21,500 nucleotides of DNA from Chrysomallon squamiferum (lineage: Eukaryota; Mollusca; Gastropoda; Neomphalida; Peltospiridae). The position numbers and the translations under genes are program-made. The notes under the pieces were generated by a model that searched no databases, was not told where the DNA came from, and worked only from the letters and a program-made list of their open reading frames with translations. Of this stretch, positions 1 to 13,739 are shown piece after piece. Numbering within the stretch: the stretch's first letter is position 1; the number at the start of each line of letters is the position of its first letter. The stretch is taken from positions 11,434,022-11,455,521 of the forward strand of contig CM022668.1 in NCBI GenBank assembly GCA_012295275.1. Direction: 5' to 3'.

Positions 1-781
1 GTTATTTGTAATAACAGGTAGTGGTAGTCCTAGTGGTGGTGGTAATAGTTCTAACATCACTGGTAGTAGTAGAAGCAGTAGCAGCAGTGGTAGTAATAGT
101 AACAGTAGTAGCAATAGCATTGGCAGTGGTAACAGCAGACTGACAGATGATGATGGATAAATGTACGGAGAAAGGTAGTTATTGAAGTAGTAGTAATTGT
201 AGACGGAGAGATGATGGATAAATGTACGGAGAAAGATAGTTATTGAAGTAGTAGTAATTGTAGACAAAGAGATGATAGATAAATGTATGGATAAAGATAG
301 TTATTGAAGTAGAGAAAGATGATAGATAAATGTACGGATAAAGATAGTTATTGAAGTAGTAGTAATTGTAGACGGAGAGATGATGGATAAATGTACGGAG
401 AAAGATAGTTATTGAAAGTAGTAGTAACTGTAGACGGAGAGATGATGGATAAATGTACGGATAAAGATAGTTATTGAAAGTAGTAGTAATTGTAGACGGA
501 GAGATGATGGATAAATGTACGGAGAAAAATAGTTATTGAAGTAGTAGTAATTGTAGACGGACAGATGATAGATAAATGCTTGAAAAAAGGTAGTAGTTGA
601 CGTAGTGGTAGTGGTAAATGGAAAGATGATAGATAACTGTATGGAAAAGGTTAGTAATTGACATAATAGTAGTAGTAGACGGAGAGATGATAGATAAATG
701 TAGTTGAGTTAGTAGTAGTAGTAGTAGTAGCACTAGTTATAGTAGGAGAAGTAGTATAAGTTACGTTAGTGAAAATATTAC
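1..781. repeat. AGT/GGT repeat and ~61-bp minisatellite in the intron after T26
   Basis: Positions 1-137 are imperfect GTA/GTG trinucleotide repeat. About ten tandem units of roughly 61 bp follow from ~138 to ~715, with clear starts at 202, 263, 313, 371, 433, 495, 556, 617 and 678. Each unit contains GATGATGGATAAATG, a variable ACGGA segment and GTAGTAGTAATTGTA. The unit at 263 is about 10 bases short. The rest is AGT repeat leading to the T26 donor. No exon is seen. Confidence 0.85.
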
Positions 782-976
782 CAGGACAGTTAGTTCTTGA
801 ATTACAGCTTTCTGTGAAATTTTTCTTCCGATCACCAACACAGACCTTTCCCCCAAATGCAGGTTCTGGATTAGTACACTGACGTCTGAACAATATTTTA
901 CTACTACCAACTCCCCCACAAGTGACACTGCAGGGACTCACTTCCATTTGTTTCCAAGATGCCCATCCACCATCAA
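782..976 (-). CDS. T26: TSP1 exon, last in the window
   Basis: 195 nt, 65 residues, cysteines at 16, 20, 34, 46, 58 and 64. It begins VDGGWASWKQMEVSPC, has CSVTCGGVGSSKILFRRQC, NPEPAFGGKVC and an N-F-T-E-S-C sequon, and ends RTNCP. The acceptor tract is a TTTA tetranucleotide array ending GTTTGTTAG, so a microsatellite supplies its pyrimidine tract. The donor GTAATATTTTC shows the gene continues to the left of the window. Confidence 0.92.
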
Positions 977-988
977 CTAACAAACACA

Positions 989-1023
<35 letters not shown>

Positions 1024-1667
1024 AAATAAATAAATAAACAAAATAAAATAAAACCATGAACTCTATGCATTGTTAGAGTTCTAAATACGTTTTGTTGAAC
1101 ATTTGTTTATTTATCTTTTTAGTTACTTGGTTATTCGTTCTTGTTTATTTTATTTTTTTCTTATTTTTACTTTTTATTTTTTATTTTTTTATCTTTTAAA
1201 TTAAATTAATAGTAGCAGCAGTGTTAGCTGTAGCACCAATAGTGGTAATAACAGTACTAATAACAGTTGTTGAAAGTTATGATTGTAGTGATAGAAGTAG
1301 TAGTAATGGTACTAGTGTAAGTAGTTTTACAGTTAAAGTAAATAATAACAGTAGTTATATTACCAGGACAGCTTTGCGTAAAGTTACAACCCTCTGCGAC
1401 ATTTTTAATGTCGTCGCCAAAGCAGTTTTTTCCTCCAAAGTCTGGCTTTGGATTACTGCATTCACGTCGGGAAGTAATTTCTCGTATGCCGCTGCCGTTG
1501 CATGTAACAGTACAGACACTGAATTCAATTGGTATCCACGAAGACCACCCACCGTCCACTAGAAATGTACACAATAACAAGTTATAATGATGCAGTAATG
1601 GAACAACCATGTGACAAAACTAAAAGCAACCATAAATAGCTGATAATTCAAAAAAAAAAAAAGTTAA

Positions 1668-1702
<35 letters not shown>

Positions 1703-2176
1703 AATTTGCTAATTTTAGTCATCGGATCATTTATTAATTAATGTATTTATTTAGTAGTGCGTATGATGATGAAGGTAATAATGATGATGATTATAATAAT
1801 AATAATAATAATAATAATTATTATTATAATTATTATAATTATAACAACAACAACAACAAAATAATAACAATAACAATAGTAATAATAATCATAATACTAA
1901 TACTAATACTAATACAATGATGATGATGATAATTATTATAATGATAAAAATGTTGATAATACCCGGACACGTGACATTAATTTCACACGTGACATTTGCG
2001 GTTTTGAAAGTCTCCCCAAGGCACGTTCTTCCTGGTCTGGGATGTATGCAGTGTCGCCGGTAATCAGTTAAAAGTCTCCCGTCACCACACGTGACACTGC
2101 AGGGGTAACGTCTTTGGAGTATCCAAGTGCTCCATGTACCATCACCTGATAAAAATACAAATAAATAAATTAATTA

Positions 2177-2222
<46 letters not shown>

Positions 2223-3117
2223 GTATAAGCGAAATATTAGAGAAAAGTCCATTCCTTTGTCCTATAGACACAGGAGAGACCCCAAGATTGCAAGACCGAT
2301 ATACCATACGGAGATGAATAGATACTGATACAGAGAAGGGCAGGCAGATGGAGAGATATACATATAGATGTACTAACCAGCAGACATACTTGATGGACAG
2401 ACGAACAAATGGATGGATTAATGAATGAAAGAAGGAAAAGGCAAATAAAAAGAAAGGGTCAGACAGAAAGATAAATACATTACAAGGGCATATAAAAGAC
2501 ACTGATGAAATAGAAAAAGAAAAAAAGTCAATACGGTTACTTCTGGTGGTGTCTCTTTTGTTATGAACACCTACAGCTATATCAGTAACGACGATAACGA
2601 AAGTCTGAATACGAAATAACGAACGAAGCAGTCTTCACTCATAGCAGTATTACCAGGGCAGGCATCCGTAGAGGTACAGTCTTGTACGTGTGTTTTAGTG
2701 GCACTACCACTACACGGCTTCCCTCCAAATGCAGGTTTCGGATTACTACAGGTACGTTTGAAAATGTAATCCTGTTTGCCTTGCCCGCGGCACGTGGCAC
2801 TGCAGGGTCCATAAACATTTGCTGTCCAAGATGTCCACCCACCGTCCACTGAAAGATTAAACAACACAATTAGTACTCTGTCTCATGAATGGCAGATGTT
2901 TGAGGAGGTTAATTCACAAATCAATAAATAATAATGACAATAATAATAAAAATGATAATAATAATAATAATAACAGTAATAATAATAATAACAATAACAA
3001 TAATAATAATAATAAAAAATAATAAATAATAATAATAATAATATAAACGACAATAACAACAATAGTATAATAATAATAATAATAATAATAGCAAAACAAC
3101 AATGACGGTGCTGTTGT

Positions 3118-3150
<33 letters not shown>

Positions 3151-3697
3151 CGATAAAAATGCAATAATAAAAATAATGAAAATAATAATAACGACGATGA
3201 TGATCATGATGATTTAAAATAACAATAACCCAGCAAAAAAAACAGCATAAACATAATTATATCAACAAAACCACAAAAACAGTTACAACAACAACAACGA
3301 TGATGATGATGGTGGTGATGATGAAGATAATACCTGGACATAATACATTTGCTTCACAGGAGATATTTATTGTTCTCGAGCTATCACCAGTACAGTCCCT
3401 TCCACCATACCGTGGTTTCGGCCTGTCACATAACCTCGAATAATACTTTAAAATTCTCCCTCTGCCACAGGTGACGCTGCAAGGATGACTTGAAACTAAT
3501 TGCCAAGATCCCCAGTAACCGTCACCTGAATTGCCAACAGTTTTATATTTACGTTTAGCTGACTGAGAAACAAACCATCACACAAAATGTTTCAGAGGAA
3601 TAGATGCGAGAGTAAGGAGGATCGTGTGCATATGGGAAACCAGACAAAGAGTAATCTAAGCATATATATATGTATATATATATAGAGAGAGATAGAT

Positions 3698-3764
<67 letters not shown>

Positions 3765-3838
3765 TATTATAGAGAAAAACCATGAATAAAGAAAGAAGCT
3801 AACAAAAGCGTTGATTAAAACAATATTAATAATAATAA

Positions 3839-3873
<35 letters not shown>

Positions 3874-4060
3874 ATCCTAGAAACCGAATCTGAAATATCT
3901 AAATATATAAAAATATAAGTTAAGATACAATTAGACTGATACTAGCTGAATTAAAGAAAGGACTACTGAAATATGACAAGTGTACAGGTAGAGAGATAAA
4001 CAGGCCAGTGATAGTAATGATAATTTAACAACAACAACAACAGCATTGATGATTATCACC

Positions 4061-4095
<35 letters not shown>

Positions 4096-4314
4096 ACCTG
4101 GGCACATGACGTTTGATTTACACGAACTATTTGCAGTTTTATGATTTTCTCCGGGACACTTCTTTCCTCCAAACTGTGGTTTCGTCTTGTTGCAGAATCG
4201 TGTGTATTCTGTAATATGCCAGCCAGAACCACACGTTACACTGCAGGCCCCAATCGTAACGGCATGCCAGGAACCCCATTCTCCATCAACTGTAAATACA
4301 AAAAATAAAAAATA

Positions 4315-4360
<46 letters not shown>

Positions 4361-4480
4361 TAAAAAGAATAAAAAGAATAATAATAATAATAATTAAATA
4401 AAAAATAAATAAATAATTAAATATAAAATAATAAGTAAGAAAAGTGATAAATAAATAATAACAGTTCAATTAAACAAAGC

Positions 4481-4521
<41 letters not shown>

Positions 4522-4546
4522 TAATAATAATAAATAAATAAATAAA

Positions 4547-4591
<45 letters not shown>

Positions 4592-5055
4592 ATATACAAT
4601 AAATAAATAAATAAATAATTAAATATAAAATAATTAAGAGGCAATATATAAGTCTTAAAATCATAATATTACCAGGACATTTAATATTTGTTTCACAAGT
4701 CCTGTTTATGGTTTTCAAACGATTGCCACTACAAAGGGTTCCTCCGTACTTCGGTATTGGATTGTTACAAAACCTTCTGAAATCGATCTTACGCTGACCA
4801 ATTCCGCATGTGACACTGCATGAGTGATATTTATGTTGATCCCAAGCACCCCATCCGCCATTAACTGAAATGTAAATGTCACAGAACGAACATTATCAAC
4901 ATCTTTTATTCAATACGATCCAAACTTCGTTTCTTATTTCTTTACGGGTTGACCAGTCTGATTCTGTTATTATTTATTTATTTATTTATTGTTATTATTA
5001 CTGTTACTACTACTACTACTAGCACTATTTTTATTATTATTATTATTTTCATTAC

Positions 5056-5086
<31 letters not shown>

Positions 5087-5138
5087 TTCACTACTTTATT
5101 TATTATTATTATTATTATTATTTTTATTATTTTACTTA

Positions 5139-5172
<34 letters not shown>

Positions 5173-5308
5173 TTACTTTATTTTATTTATTAGTAGTATT
5201 ATCAGTATTTTAATTTAACTAATAATTTTACTATTAATTCTACTATTACTACTACTACTATTAGTATATTACTATTACTACTACTAATATTACTACTACT
5301 ACTAGCAC

Positions 5309-5352
<44 letters not shown>

Positions 5353-6854
5353 TTACTAGGACAATGGACGTTTGTGTCGCAGGTGGAATTAACTGTTTTG
5401 AACTCAGTTCCGATACAGTTTCTTCCTCCAAACTGTGGTCTTGGATTACTGCAATTACGTCTGTAATCAACTCTATGCCAACCAGAGGCACACGTAACAC
5501 TGCATGAATAATTACTAAACTCTTCCCACATGCTCCATCTGCCATGGACTGCAACATGATTCAAATTAAATCAATAGTGAAGCAATGAAAGATGAAATCG
5601 GAAGCAGTATATATGAAACTTAATTATTCGGTACAATGGTGATGTTGATGATGATGTCCACAAAAACAACAACAATGATGATGATGATGACGATGATAAT
5701 AATAAAATAATAATGATGATGACGATGATGATGATAATACCTACATATCAACAACAAGAACAATAACACGGGTAAGAATAAGAACTAGCAGTGGCGGTGA
5801 TGATAATAATAGTTAAATAATAATAATAATAATAATATTTATAACGATGGCTACAACAACTACTACAAAACTAAAAATAATCATACCAGGACAGTTGATA
5901 TGTGTATCACAGTTCCTAAGTATTGTTTTGGAACCATCGCCTGCACAATTCCTTCCTCCATATTTTGGTTCTGGGTTTTGCATCTTCGTCTGAATTTCAG
6001 TACACGTGTACCAGAAGCACAGGTGACGCTGCATGAAAACTCTTTATACTGTTCCCAAATGCCCCAGGCCCCATGAACTGAAATACAAATAGCATACGGT
6101 AAGATCTAAGGAAAACATTACGGTAATATAATATATACTGGTATATATATATATATACAATGCAAACATAGCGATACTCTTTGATGGATTGTGTTAAAAT
6201 AAAACAGAATGTAATCACTGATGCCAGAGTAACAAGTCTACTAAAACCAGTTTCGACACTGCAATATTTATTTATTTATTCATTTGTTTATATATTTTCT
6301 GTGCGTGGTTTTAGTGAATATTATTCTGAAACCTTTTCTACAATTCGAATATTATTAATGTAATTATGAAGTGTAGTTCTACTGAAACAAATTGTATTTC
6401 CAATCTGCAATAAAATGTATCTGGTCATATAACCAATTCGGATAGATTTCTGAAATATTGATTTTTGACCCAAAATATAGGAGAATCACAACACCTAAAC
6501 TGCTTATATTTCTGTTCGCATGGTCTCTGGGAAGTAAACACAAGACTTATTTCTACACGAAGATGTCATTAAAGTCAGTTTATACATGGTTTGTTCCTTT
6601 CAGTAAATGGTCACGTTTTCACAAAATGTTATATTATATCAAATGCTCATCTTACGATCATAACAGGACCATTTATCCACTCCCAAGAAAAATGATTTTG
6701 AAGTTCTCTACAACATTTGATCCTTTAACATTCCATTTTTTTTATTTTTTATTTTTTTTTTTTTTAATACCGTTTCTGCCAAAAGTTATAAAATTGCAAT
6801 TCGTCAAAATATGGAATTCATGCTATAAGCACTTGACATGAGATCATTTTGTAC

Positions 6855-6891
<37 letters not shown>

Positions 6892-6916
6892 CATAATAAT
6901 AATAATAATAATAATC

Positions 6917-6947
<31 letters not shown>

Positions 6948-7979
6948 TGATGATGATGATGATAACAATAACATTGATAACAGAAATAATAATAATAATA
7001 ATAATAACAATAATGATGATGATAATAATAATAATAATGATTACAATAATAATTATGATGATGATGATGGTAATAATGATAATACCAGGACACTTCGTGT
7101 GTGTATCACAAACTGTACTTATTGTTTTGGAACCGTTTCCTTGACAAAACCTTCCTCCATATTTTGGTTCCGGATTATTGCAGTTGCGTTTATATTTCAC
7201 ATTACGCCAACCAGAAGCACATGTAACACTGCATGGATATTTTCTGTATTGTTCCCAGGAACTCCATGCACCATTAACTGAAATTTTGAATTGAATTAAT
7301 TTGAAGTGAAATATAAAATCGTCAGCAGGAATAAATATTTTCCATTGATAAAGAATGAAAATGAAATTACAAGATTTACAAGATATTTTGTTTAGAGAAA
7401 GGTAAAATAAGAATTTAAATAAATATATAGAGAAGTAAATGAATAAATATATTACTAGATAAAGAGATAACTATAAAAATAAATTAATTAATGAAGAAAT
7501 AAATAAATAGATAAATAAATTAAGAAACAAACAAGAAACAAACACAAATAAAGAAATAAAATAGCAGAGAGTATTATATAAAGTTTACCAAACTAAGGAC
7601 AAATTATGTTCGTTGTGGAGATAGATAAACAGAGGTTCTGGTATTAGTAGTAGTTTTAAAATAAATAGTAGAAATCGTGAAAAGAAAATGAGCAAAGAGG
7701 CAGTTATCCTATAAAAACATGTTATTTTTTGTTTTTGTTTTTCTACATTTTTAATAATAATAATAATAATAATAAAATAAACAACAACAACAACAAAAAC
7801 AAAAACAACAATAACAATAATAATAATAAAAACAGTAATAATAAAAACAACACAATAATAAGAACTACAATAACAATAATAATAACAACAACAATAATAC
7901 CAATAACAACAACAATAATAATCCTAACAATAACAACAGGAATAAAAAGAATAAAAATGACAGCAATTGTAATAGTAGC

Positions 7980-8012
<33 letters not shown>

Positions 8013-8342
8013 AATAACAATAATAATACCAGGACAGTTCACATTTGTTTCGCATTTAGTATTCATAACTTGAAAGGCATCACCAGAACAATGTTTTCCT
8101 CCAAACTGCGGTCTGGGATTATTGCAGTTACGTCTGTATTTGACATTATGCCAACCAGAGGCACACGTAACGCTACATCTATACCTTCTATGTATTTCCC
8201 AGGCTCCCCATCCGCCGTCAACTGAAATATAAATGGCATAGAATATAGGTGTGATAAAAGTCGGATGTCAAAATGGTAAAACAGGTACGATGTTTGTTGT
8301 GATAACCGATATTCGATTTCCTTTTCTATACTTTTATTTTAA

Positions 8343-8392
<50 letters not shown>

Positions 8393-9193
8393 CGGGACAG
8401 TTGATATTTGCTTGACATGTGGCATTTACTGTTTTCGAACTTTCTCCACGACAACTTCTTCCTCCCAACTGTGGTTTTGGATTACTACACTTTCGTCTGT
8501 AATCGACATTAAGCCAACCAGAAGCACAAGTAACACTGCAGGGATGATTTCTGTACTGTTCCCATGTACCCCACCCTCCATGAACTGAAACACAAACACA
8601 ACTAGATTAAATAAGATAATAAAAAGAAAAAAGACAACAAAAAATGATAATATTTTAACATTCGTCACAAGCTACGGCCGAAATCTAACAGTGGACGTAA
8701 TGAGATGTTTATGCATCAGGGAAAAAAAATGCTCATTAAGCTAGCAATCCATCTGTTAGTAAGGACGGAGAAGTACCAGTTGCAGTCATAAGTAGAGCCA
8801 TTTTCAAAAATATCATCATCTGATTCAGAATTGTTGGATAAGAATTTCAGTTACATTGCTGGCAAACCATTATGGCTCATTAAATAGTAAACATGAAATA
8901 AGACAATACAAATTACCACCATCACCACCACCACCGTTGGAAAAACACACACATATTACCGAGAATAAGCAGCAAAGCCATTTCTGTGAATCTGGAATTC
9001 CATAAAATTCGATCGGCATAGCTATGGCAGCTGTATTCTGTTATCTCCCTTTACCTCGATGCCATAAGTACGTGTATATATTGTTCAGTGCTTAATCCAA
9101 AATAACAATGATGATTATAATGCTGGAGATGATGATCATGATGATGATGATAATAATAATAATAATACTAATATTAATAATAATTATAATAAT

Positions 9194-9228
<35 letters not shown>

Positions 9229-10867
9229 CAGGACACGTGATATTCGTGCCACACGTAATATTAATTGTTTTGAAATCATTTCCAATACAATTTCGTCCTC
9301 CAAACTGCGGTGTTGGATTACTGCAGTGACGTCTGTAATCGATCCTCCGCCATCCAGAAGCACAAGTAACACTGCACTGATGATATTTGAACTGTTGCCA
9401 TAAACCCCAGCTACCATGAACTGAAATATGAATACCCAAAACAAAATTAACAAAAAGAAGAATGTAAAATTCTATATCTAGTGCAAAAGATGAAATGAAC
9501 AATTATTGTTTTGCTCTGGTAATGTTGTTATTGTTGCTGTTATGATTTTTGTTATTGTTGTTGTTATTGCTGTTGTTGTTATTATTCTAAACATAAAACA
9601 ACCACAGTTGGTTTTTTTAATAATAATAATAGCATTAATAATAACAATTCTACTAATAATAACAACAACGATAAATTAATCATTGTAATAATAATAATTG
9701 TAATAATAATGATAATAATAATAATAATAACAACAGAAACAACAAAACAACAAAAACAATAATAGTAATTATATTAATAATAATTACAATAACGTTAATA
9801 ACAATAATAATATTAATAACAGTACCAGGACACTTGATATTTATGATGCAGGTTTTACGCATTGTCTTGTCTCTTCTTCCAGGACACAACGTGCCACCGT
9901 ATTTTGGTTTGGGGTTATTACATCTCCGCCTCAATCCAACTATTTGCCAACCCTTCTCGCAAGTAACACTACACGAATAATTCCTGTATTGTATCCATGA
10001 ACTCCACCGGCCATGAACTAGAAAAACATAGATTTAAAAAAAAAATTGGTTAGAACAGAGAGGACCAATGACAGTTAAATGGGCAATTATACAAGATTAA
10101 TGTAATATAGTTTAGAACGTGGTTACTTGTGTCACTGTTAAGGTTTATGCCCGTGAATAGATGGATAATTAATATATTTTCAAAATGAAAAGTATATTAC
10201 ACTTTCTCTAAACTGCAATAGGATTCTGTGAATGTACACACATATATACATACATACATACATACAAACATACATACATACATACATACATACAGATTTA
10301 CACACATATCCACATACATACATGCATACATACATAGAAACATCTAACCATAGACCTGTCCGTGCACGCTAATTTTAAATAAATAAGTAAATGAATGAAT
10401 TAAGAAAGAAAGAAAGAAAGAAAGAATACCAGGACACCTGACATTTGTGTTACGTCTGCCACATGTTGTTAATAATAATGATGATGATGATAACAACAAC
10501 AGCAATAACAAGATAAATCATACTAGGACAATTGACGTTTGTCCCACACGTGGTGTTAATTGTTTTGAAATTATTTCCAGGACAGTTTTTTCCTCCAAAC
10601 TGTGGTCTTGGGTTCCTGCAGCTACGTCTATAATCAACTCTACGCCAACCAGAGGCACAAGTAACACTGCATGAATAACTTTTATATTGCTGCCAGGAAC
10701 TCCACTGGCCATCAACTGAAATATTTGTGAAACTAAAAATTCAGGATGGTAGATCTGATGTGAAAGAATTTGTTAAAAAAAAAAACTTCACTGTTTAACA
10801 TTATATCTCGTCATCAAGGTAATGTTCGTATGATTTTAATAAGAAAAATAATGATCACAGTAAGAAG

Positions 10868-10899
<32 letters not shown>

Positions 10900-11994
10900 A
10901 AAACAATATACATTTATAAAATTTTAAAAATAGAATTACATAAAAAATACGACTCTTTTATCATATCACAAAAAGAACATTTTAATGCTATCATGAATGC
11001 CAGTATGTAATACTAATAATAACAAGAACAACAATAACAAAACAAAAACAATAACAACAATAATAATAAAAACAGTAATACTAATAGTAATAATAATAAT
11101 CAATGAGAGCAATAAAAACAACAACAACAACAGTACCTGGACATTTGACATTTGTCCAACACGTGGCATTCATTATTTTAAAACCAAGACAAACTATTAT
11201 TATCAGTTTTTAATTTTACTAGTAATTCTACTATTCCTACTACTTCTTCTACTGATAATAACAGTAATAAGAGTAATAATTTTACTAGGACAATGGACTT
11301 TTGTGTCTTAGGCGAAATTAACTGTTTTGAAATCAATTCCGGTACAGTTTCTTCCTCTAAACTGTGGTTTCGGATAACTGCAAGTACGTCTATAATCGAT
11401 GTTCTGACAAACAGAGGCACAAATAACACTGCATGAATAATTTCTGGTTTTGGATTATATTCGACATTACGCAAACCTGAAGCACAGAGTGACGCTGCAA
11501 GGATCCATTTTATATTGTTGCAGGCATTCCATCTACCATCAACTGAAAAATAATCGAACTTGGGTATGATATGATACCATGAAACGCAGTATAAGATAAA
11601 AAAAAAAAAAAAAAAATTGTAAAAATATCCTTCCGTATATATAAAATGATCTGTGTGACAAGTAACACAACACTGATATTTACTGAACTGTTCCACGAAC
11701 ACTGACTGACTATTAACTGAAACACGAAATATCAAACGTAGACAAAATAGAATTTATGTGGACATTAATCAGTACTTTTTTCTTTGTCTTCATCAGAATA
11801 CAGAAACTATAACAACTTAAATGTCAAGCAATAAATGATAACGCATGGACATTTCTCAAAACAGTCTGAGATAAATGAAAAAAAAAAATCATAAATAATA
11901 ATAATAATAATAACGATCATAAGAAAAAGAAGAAGAAGAAAAAAAATCAAGAAGAAATTGACATAAACTTTGGAGGAAAAACAAATAATTGTGG

Positions 11995-12036
<42 letters not shown>

Positions 12037-12751
12037 TACAACAATAGCAACAATAATAACTCAAACAGTAATAATAGTAATAAGAATAAAGATACTACTA
12101 CTACTACTACTAACAATAACAAAAACAACAACAGTAAGAAGAAGAAGAAGAAGAAGAACTCAAACAGTAATAATAGTAATAAGAATAAAGATACTACTAC
12201 TACTAACAATAACAAAAACAACAACAGTAAGAAGAAGAAGGAGAAAATCGTACCAGGACAGCTGACGTTTGTCTCACACGTGGTGTTATCTGTTTTGAAA
12301 TTATTTCCAGGAAAATATCTTCCTCCGTGCTGTGGTCTTGGATTATTGCAGCTACGTCTATATTCAACATTAACAATAACAGTAATAATAGTACCAATAA
12401 CAGTAGTAGTAATAATAATACAAAATAATAATAATAGTAATAACAATAACAACTACCACAACACTAACAACAACAACAACGATAACAACAACAATACCTT
12501 GGCACTTCCTGTGTGTATCACAAACTGTACTTTCTCTTTTATAACCAATTCCTTGACAATTGCTTCCACCAAATTTTGGTTCTGGATTATTGCATCTCCG
12601 TCCGTAGTTGATATTATGCCAACCAGAGTCACACGTAACACTGCATGGAAAGGACCGATACTGTTTCCAGGATCCTTATCAACCATCAACTGAAATTTAA
12701 ATGGCATAGAATAATATATCATAGAACGAGAAAGTTAGCATTTTACAGATG

Positions 12752-12784
<33 letters not shown>

Positions 12785-13672
12785 TATGGTAGTGGTAGTA
12801 GTAGTAATAATAATAGTACCGTAAGGTGGTAGTACAAATAATAGCAGTAGTTAAAGTATGTGCAGTAGACATGGTACTAGAAGAATTAATGGTATAGTAT
12901 TGGCAGTAACAATAACATTACGTGTTAGTGTAGTAGTAATATTAGTGGCGGCAGCAACAACAACAAAACTACTACTAATACTAATACTAATATTACTGCT
13001 AATAATAATAATAATAAGAAGAAGAAGAAGAAGAAGAAGAAGAAAATCATACCAGGACAGTTGACGTTTCTCTCGCACGTGGTGGTGTTAATTGTTTTGA
13101 AATTTATTCCAGGACACTTTCTTCCTCCAAACTGTGGTCTAGGATTATTGCAGCTACGTCTGTATTGAACACTACGCCAACCAGAAGCACAAGTGACACT
13201 GCACTGATAGGATCTAAACTGCTCGAACGTTGCCCATCTACCAACAACTGATATTTATATGGCATAGAGTAATAGTTCTTATTACTACTATTATTATTTT
13301 TGGTGGTGCTGATTTTCATTTTTACTTTTTTTTTTCTTTTTTCTTTAGCTGTTTTGTTGGCGGTTTTTTTGGTTGTTTTTCTGGGTTTTTTTTTTTTTTT
13401 TTTTTTTTGATCAAAAACAACAAAACTAGTGCTAGAAAAGAAGGAAAGACTTTATTACCTGTACTTTTTTTCTACTTTTTTCACAGAGTATTCTCATTTA
13501 AACCTTAAGAAGTTTTCTACTGTTTTAAATTAGATTCTCCTAGAGCCAGTTTTCATTCTGCATCATTTAGAATGGTTTACAGGACATACACAAAATTATC
13601 AAAATCAAGACCTGGAATTTTGTAACTTGTAAACAGGTTTTATATAAGATAATCACATCGTAAATATTTACA

Positions 13673-13739
<67 letters not shown>

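Noticed and set aside
138-715. Regular repeats that might suggest a CRISPR array
   Set aside because: Units are directly abutting imperfect tandem copies without unique spacers, in an animal-like intron.
5741-5765. TACCTACATATCAAC resembling the end of a TSP1 exon
   Set aside because: Only a few bases match and no cysteine codons follow.
6458-6841. 127-codon plus-strand open frame
   Set aside because: No domain or family recognised, it includes T-run DNA, and lies in an intron. It could be an old mobile-element piece, but this cannot be supported.
6838-7281. Plus-strand frame rich in asparagine and aspartate
   Set aside because: It is the translation of AAT/GAT microsatellites and then the antisense of T17.
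13230-13508. Plus-strand frame with phenylalanine and glycine runs
   Set aside because: It is made of T runs and repeat R and has no conserved pattern.
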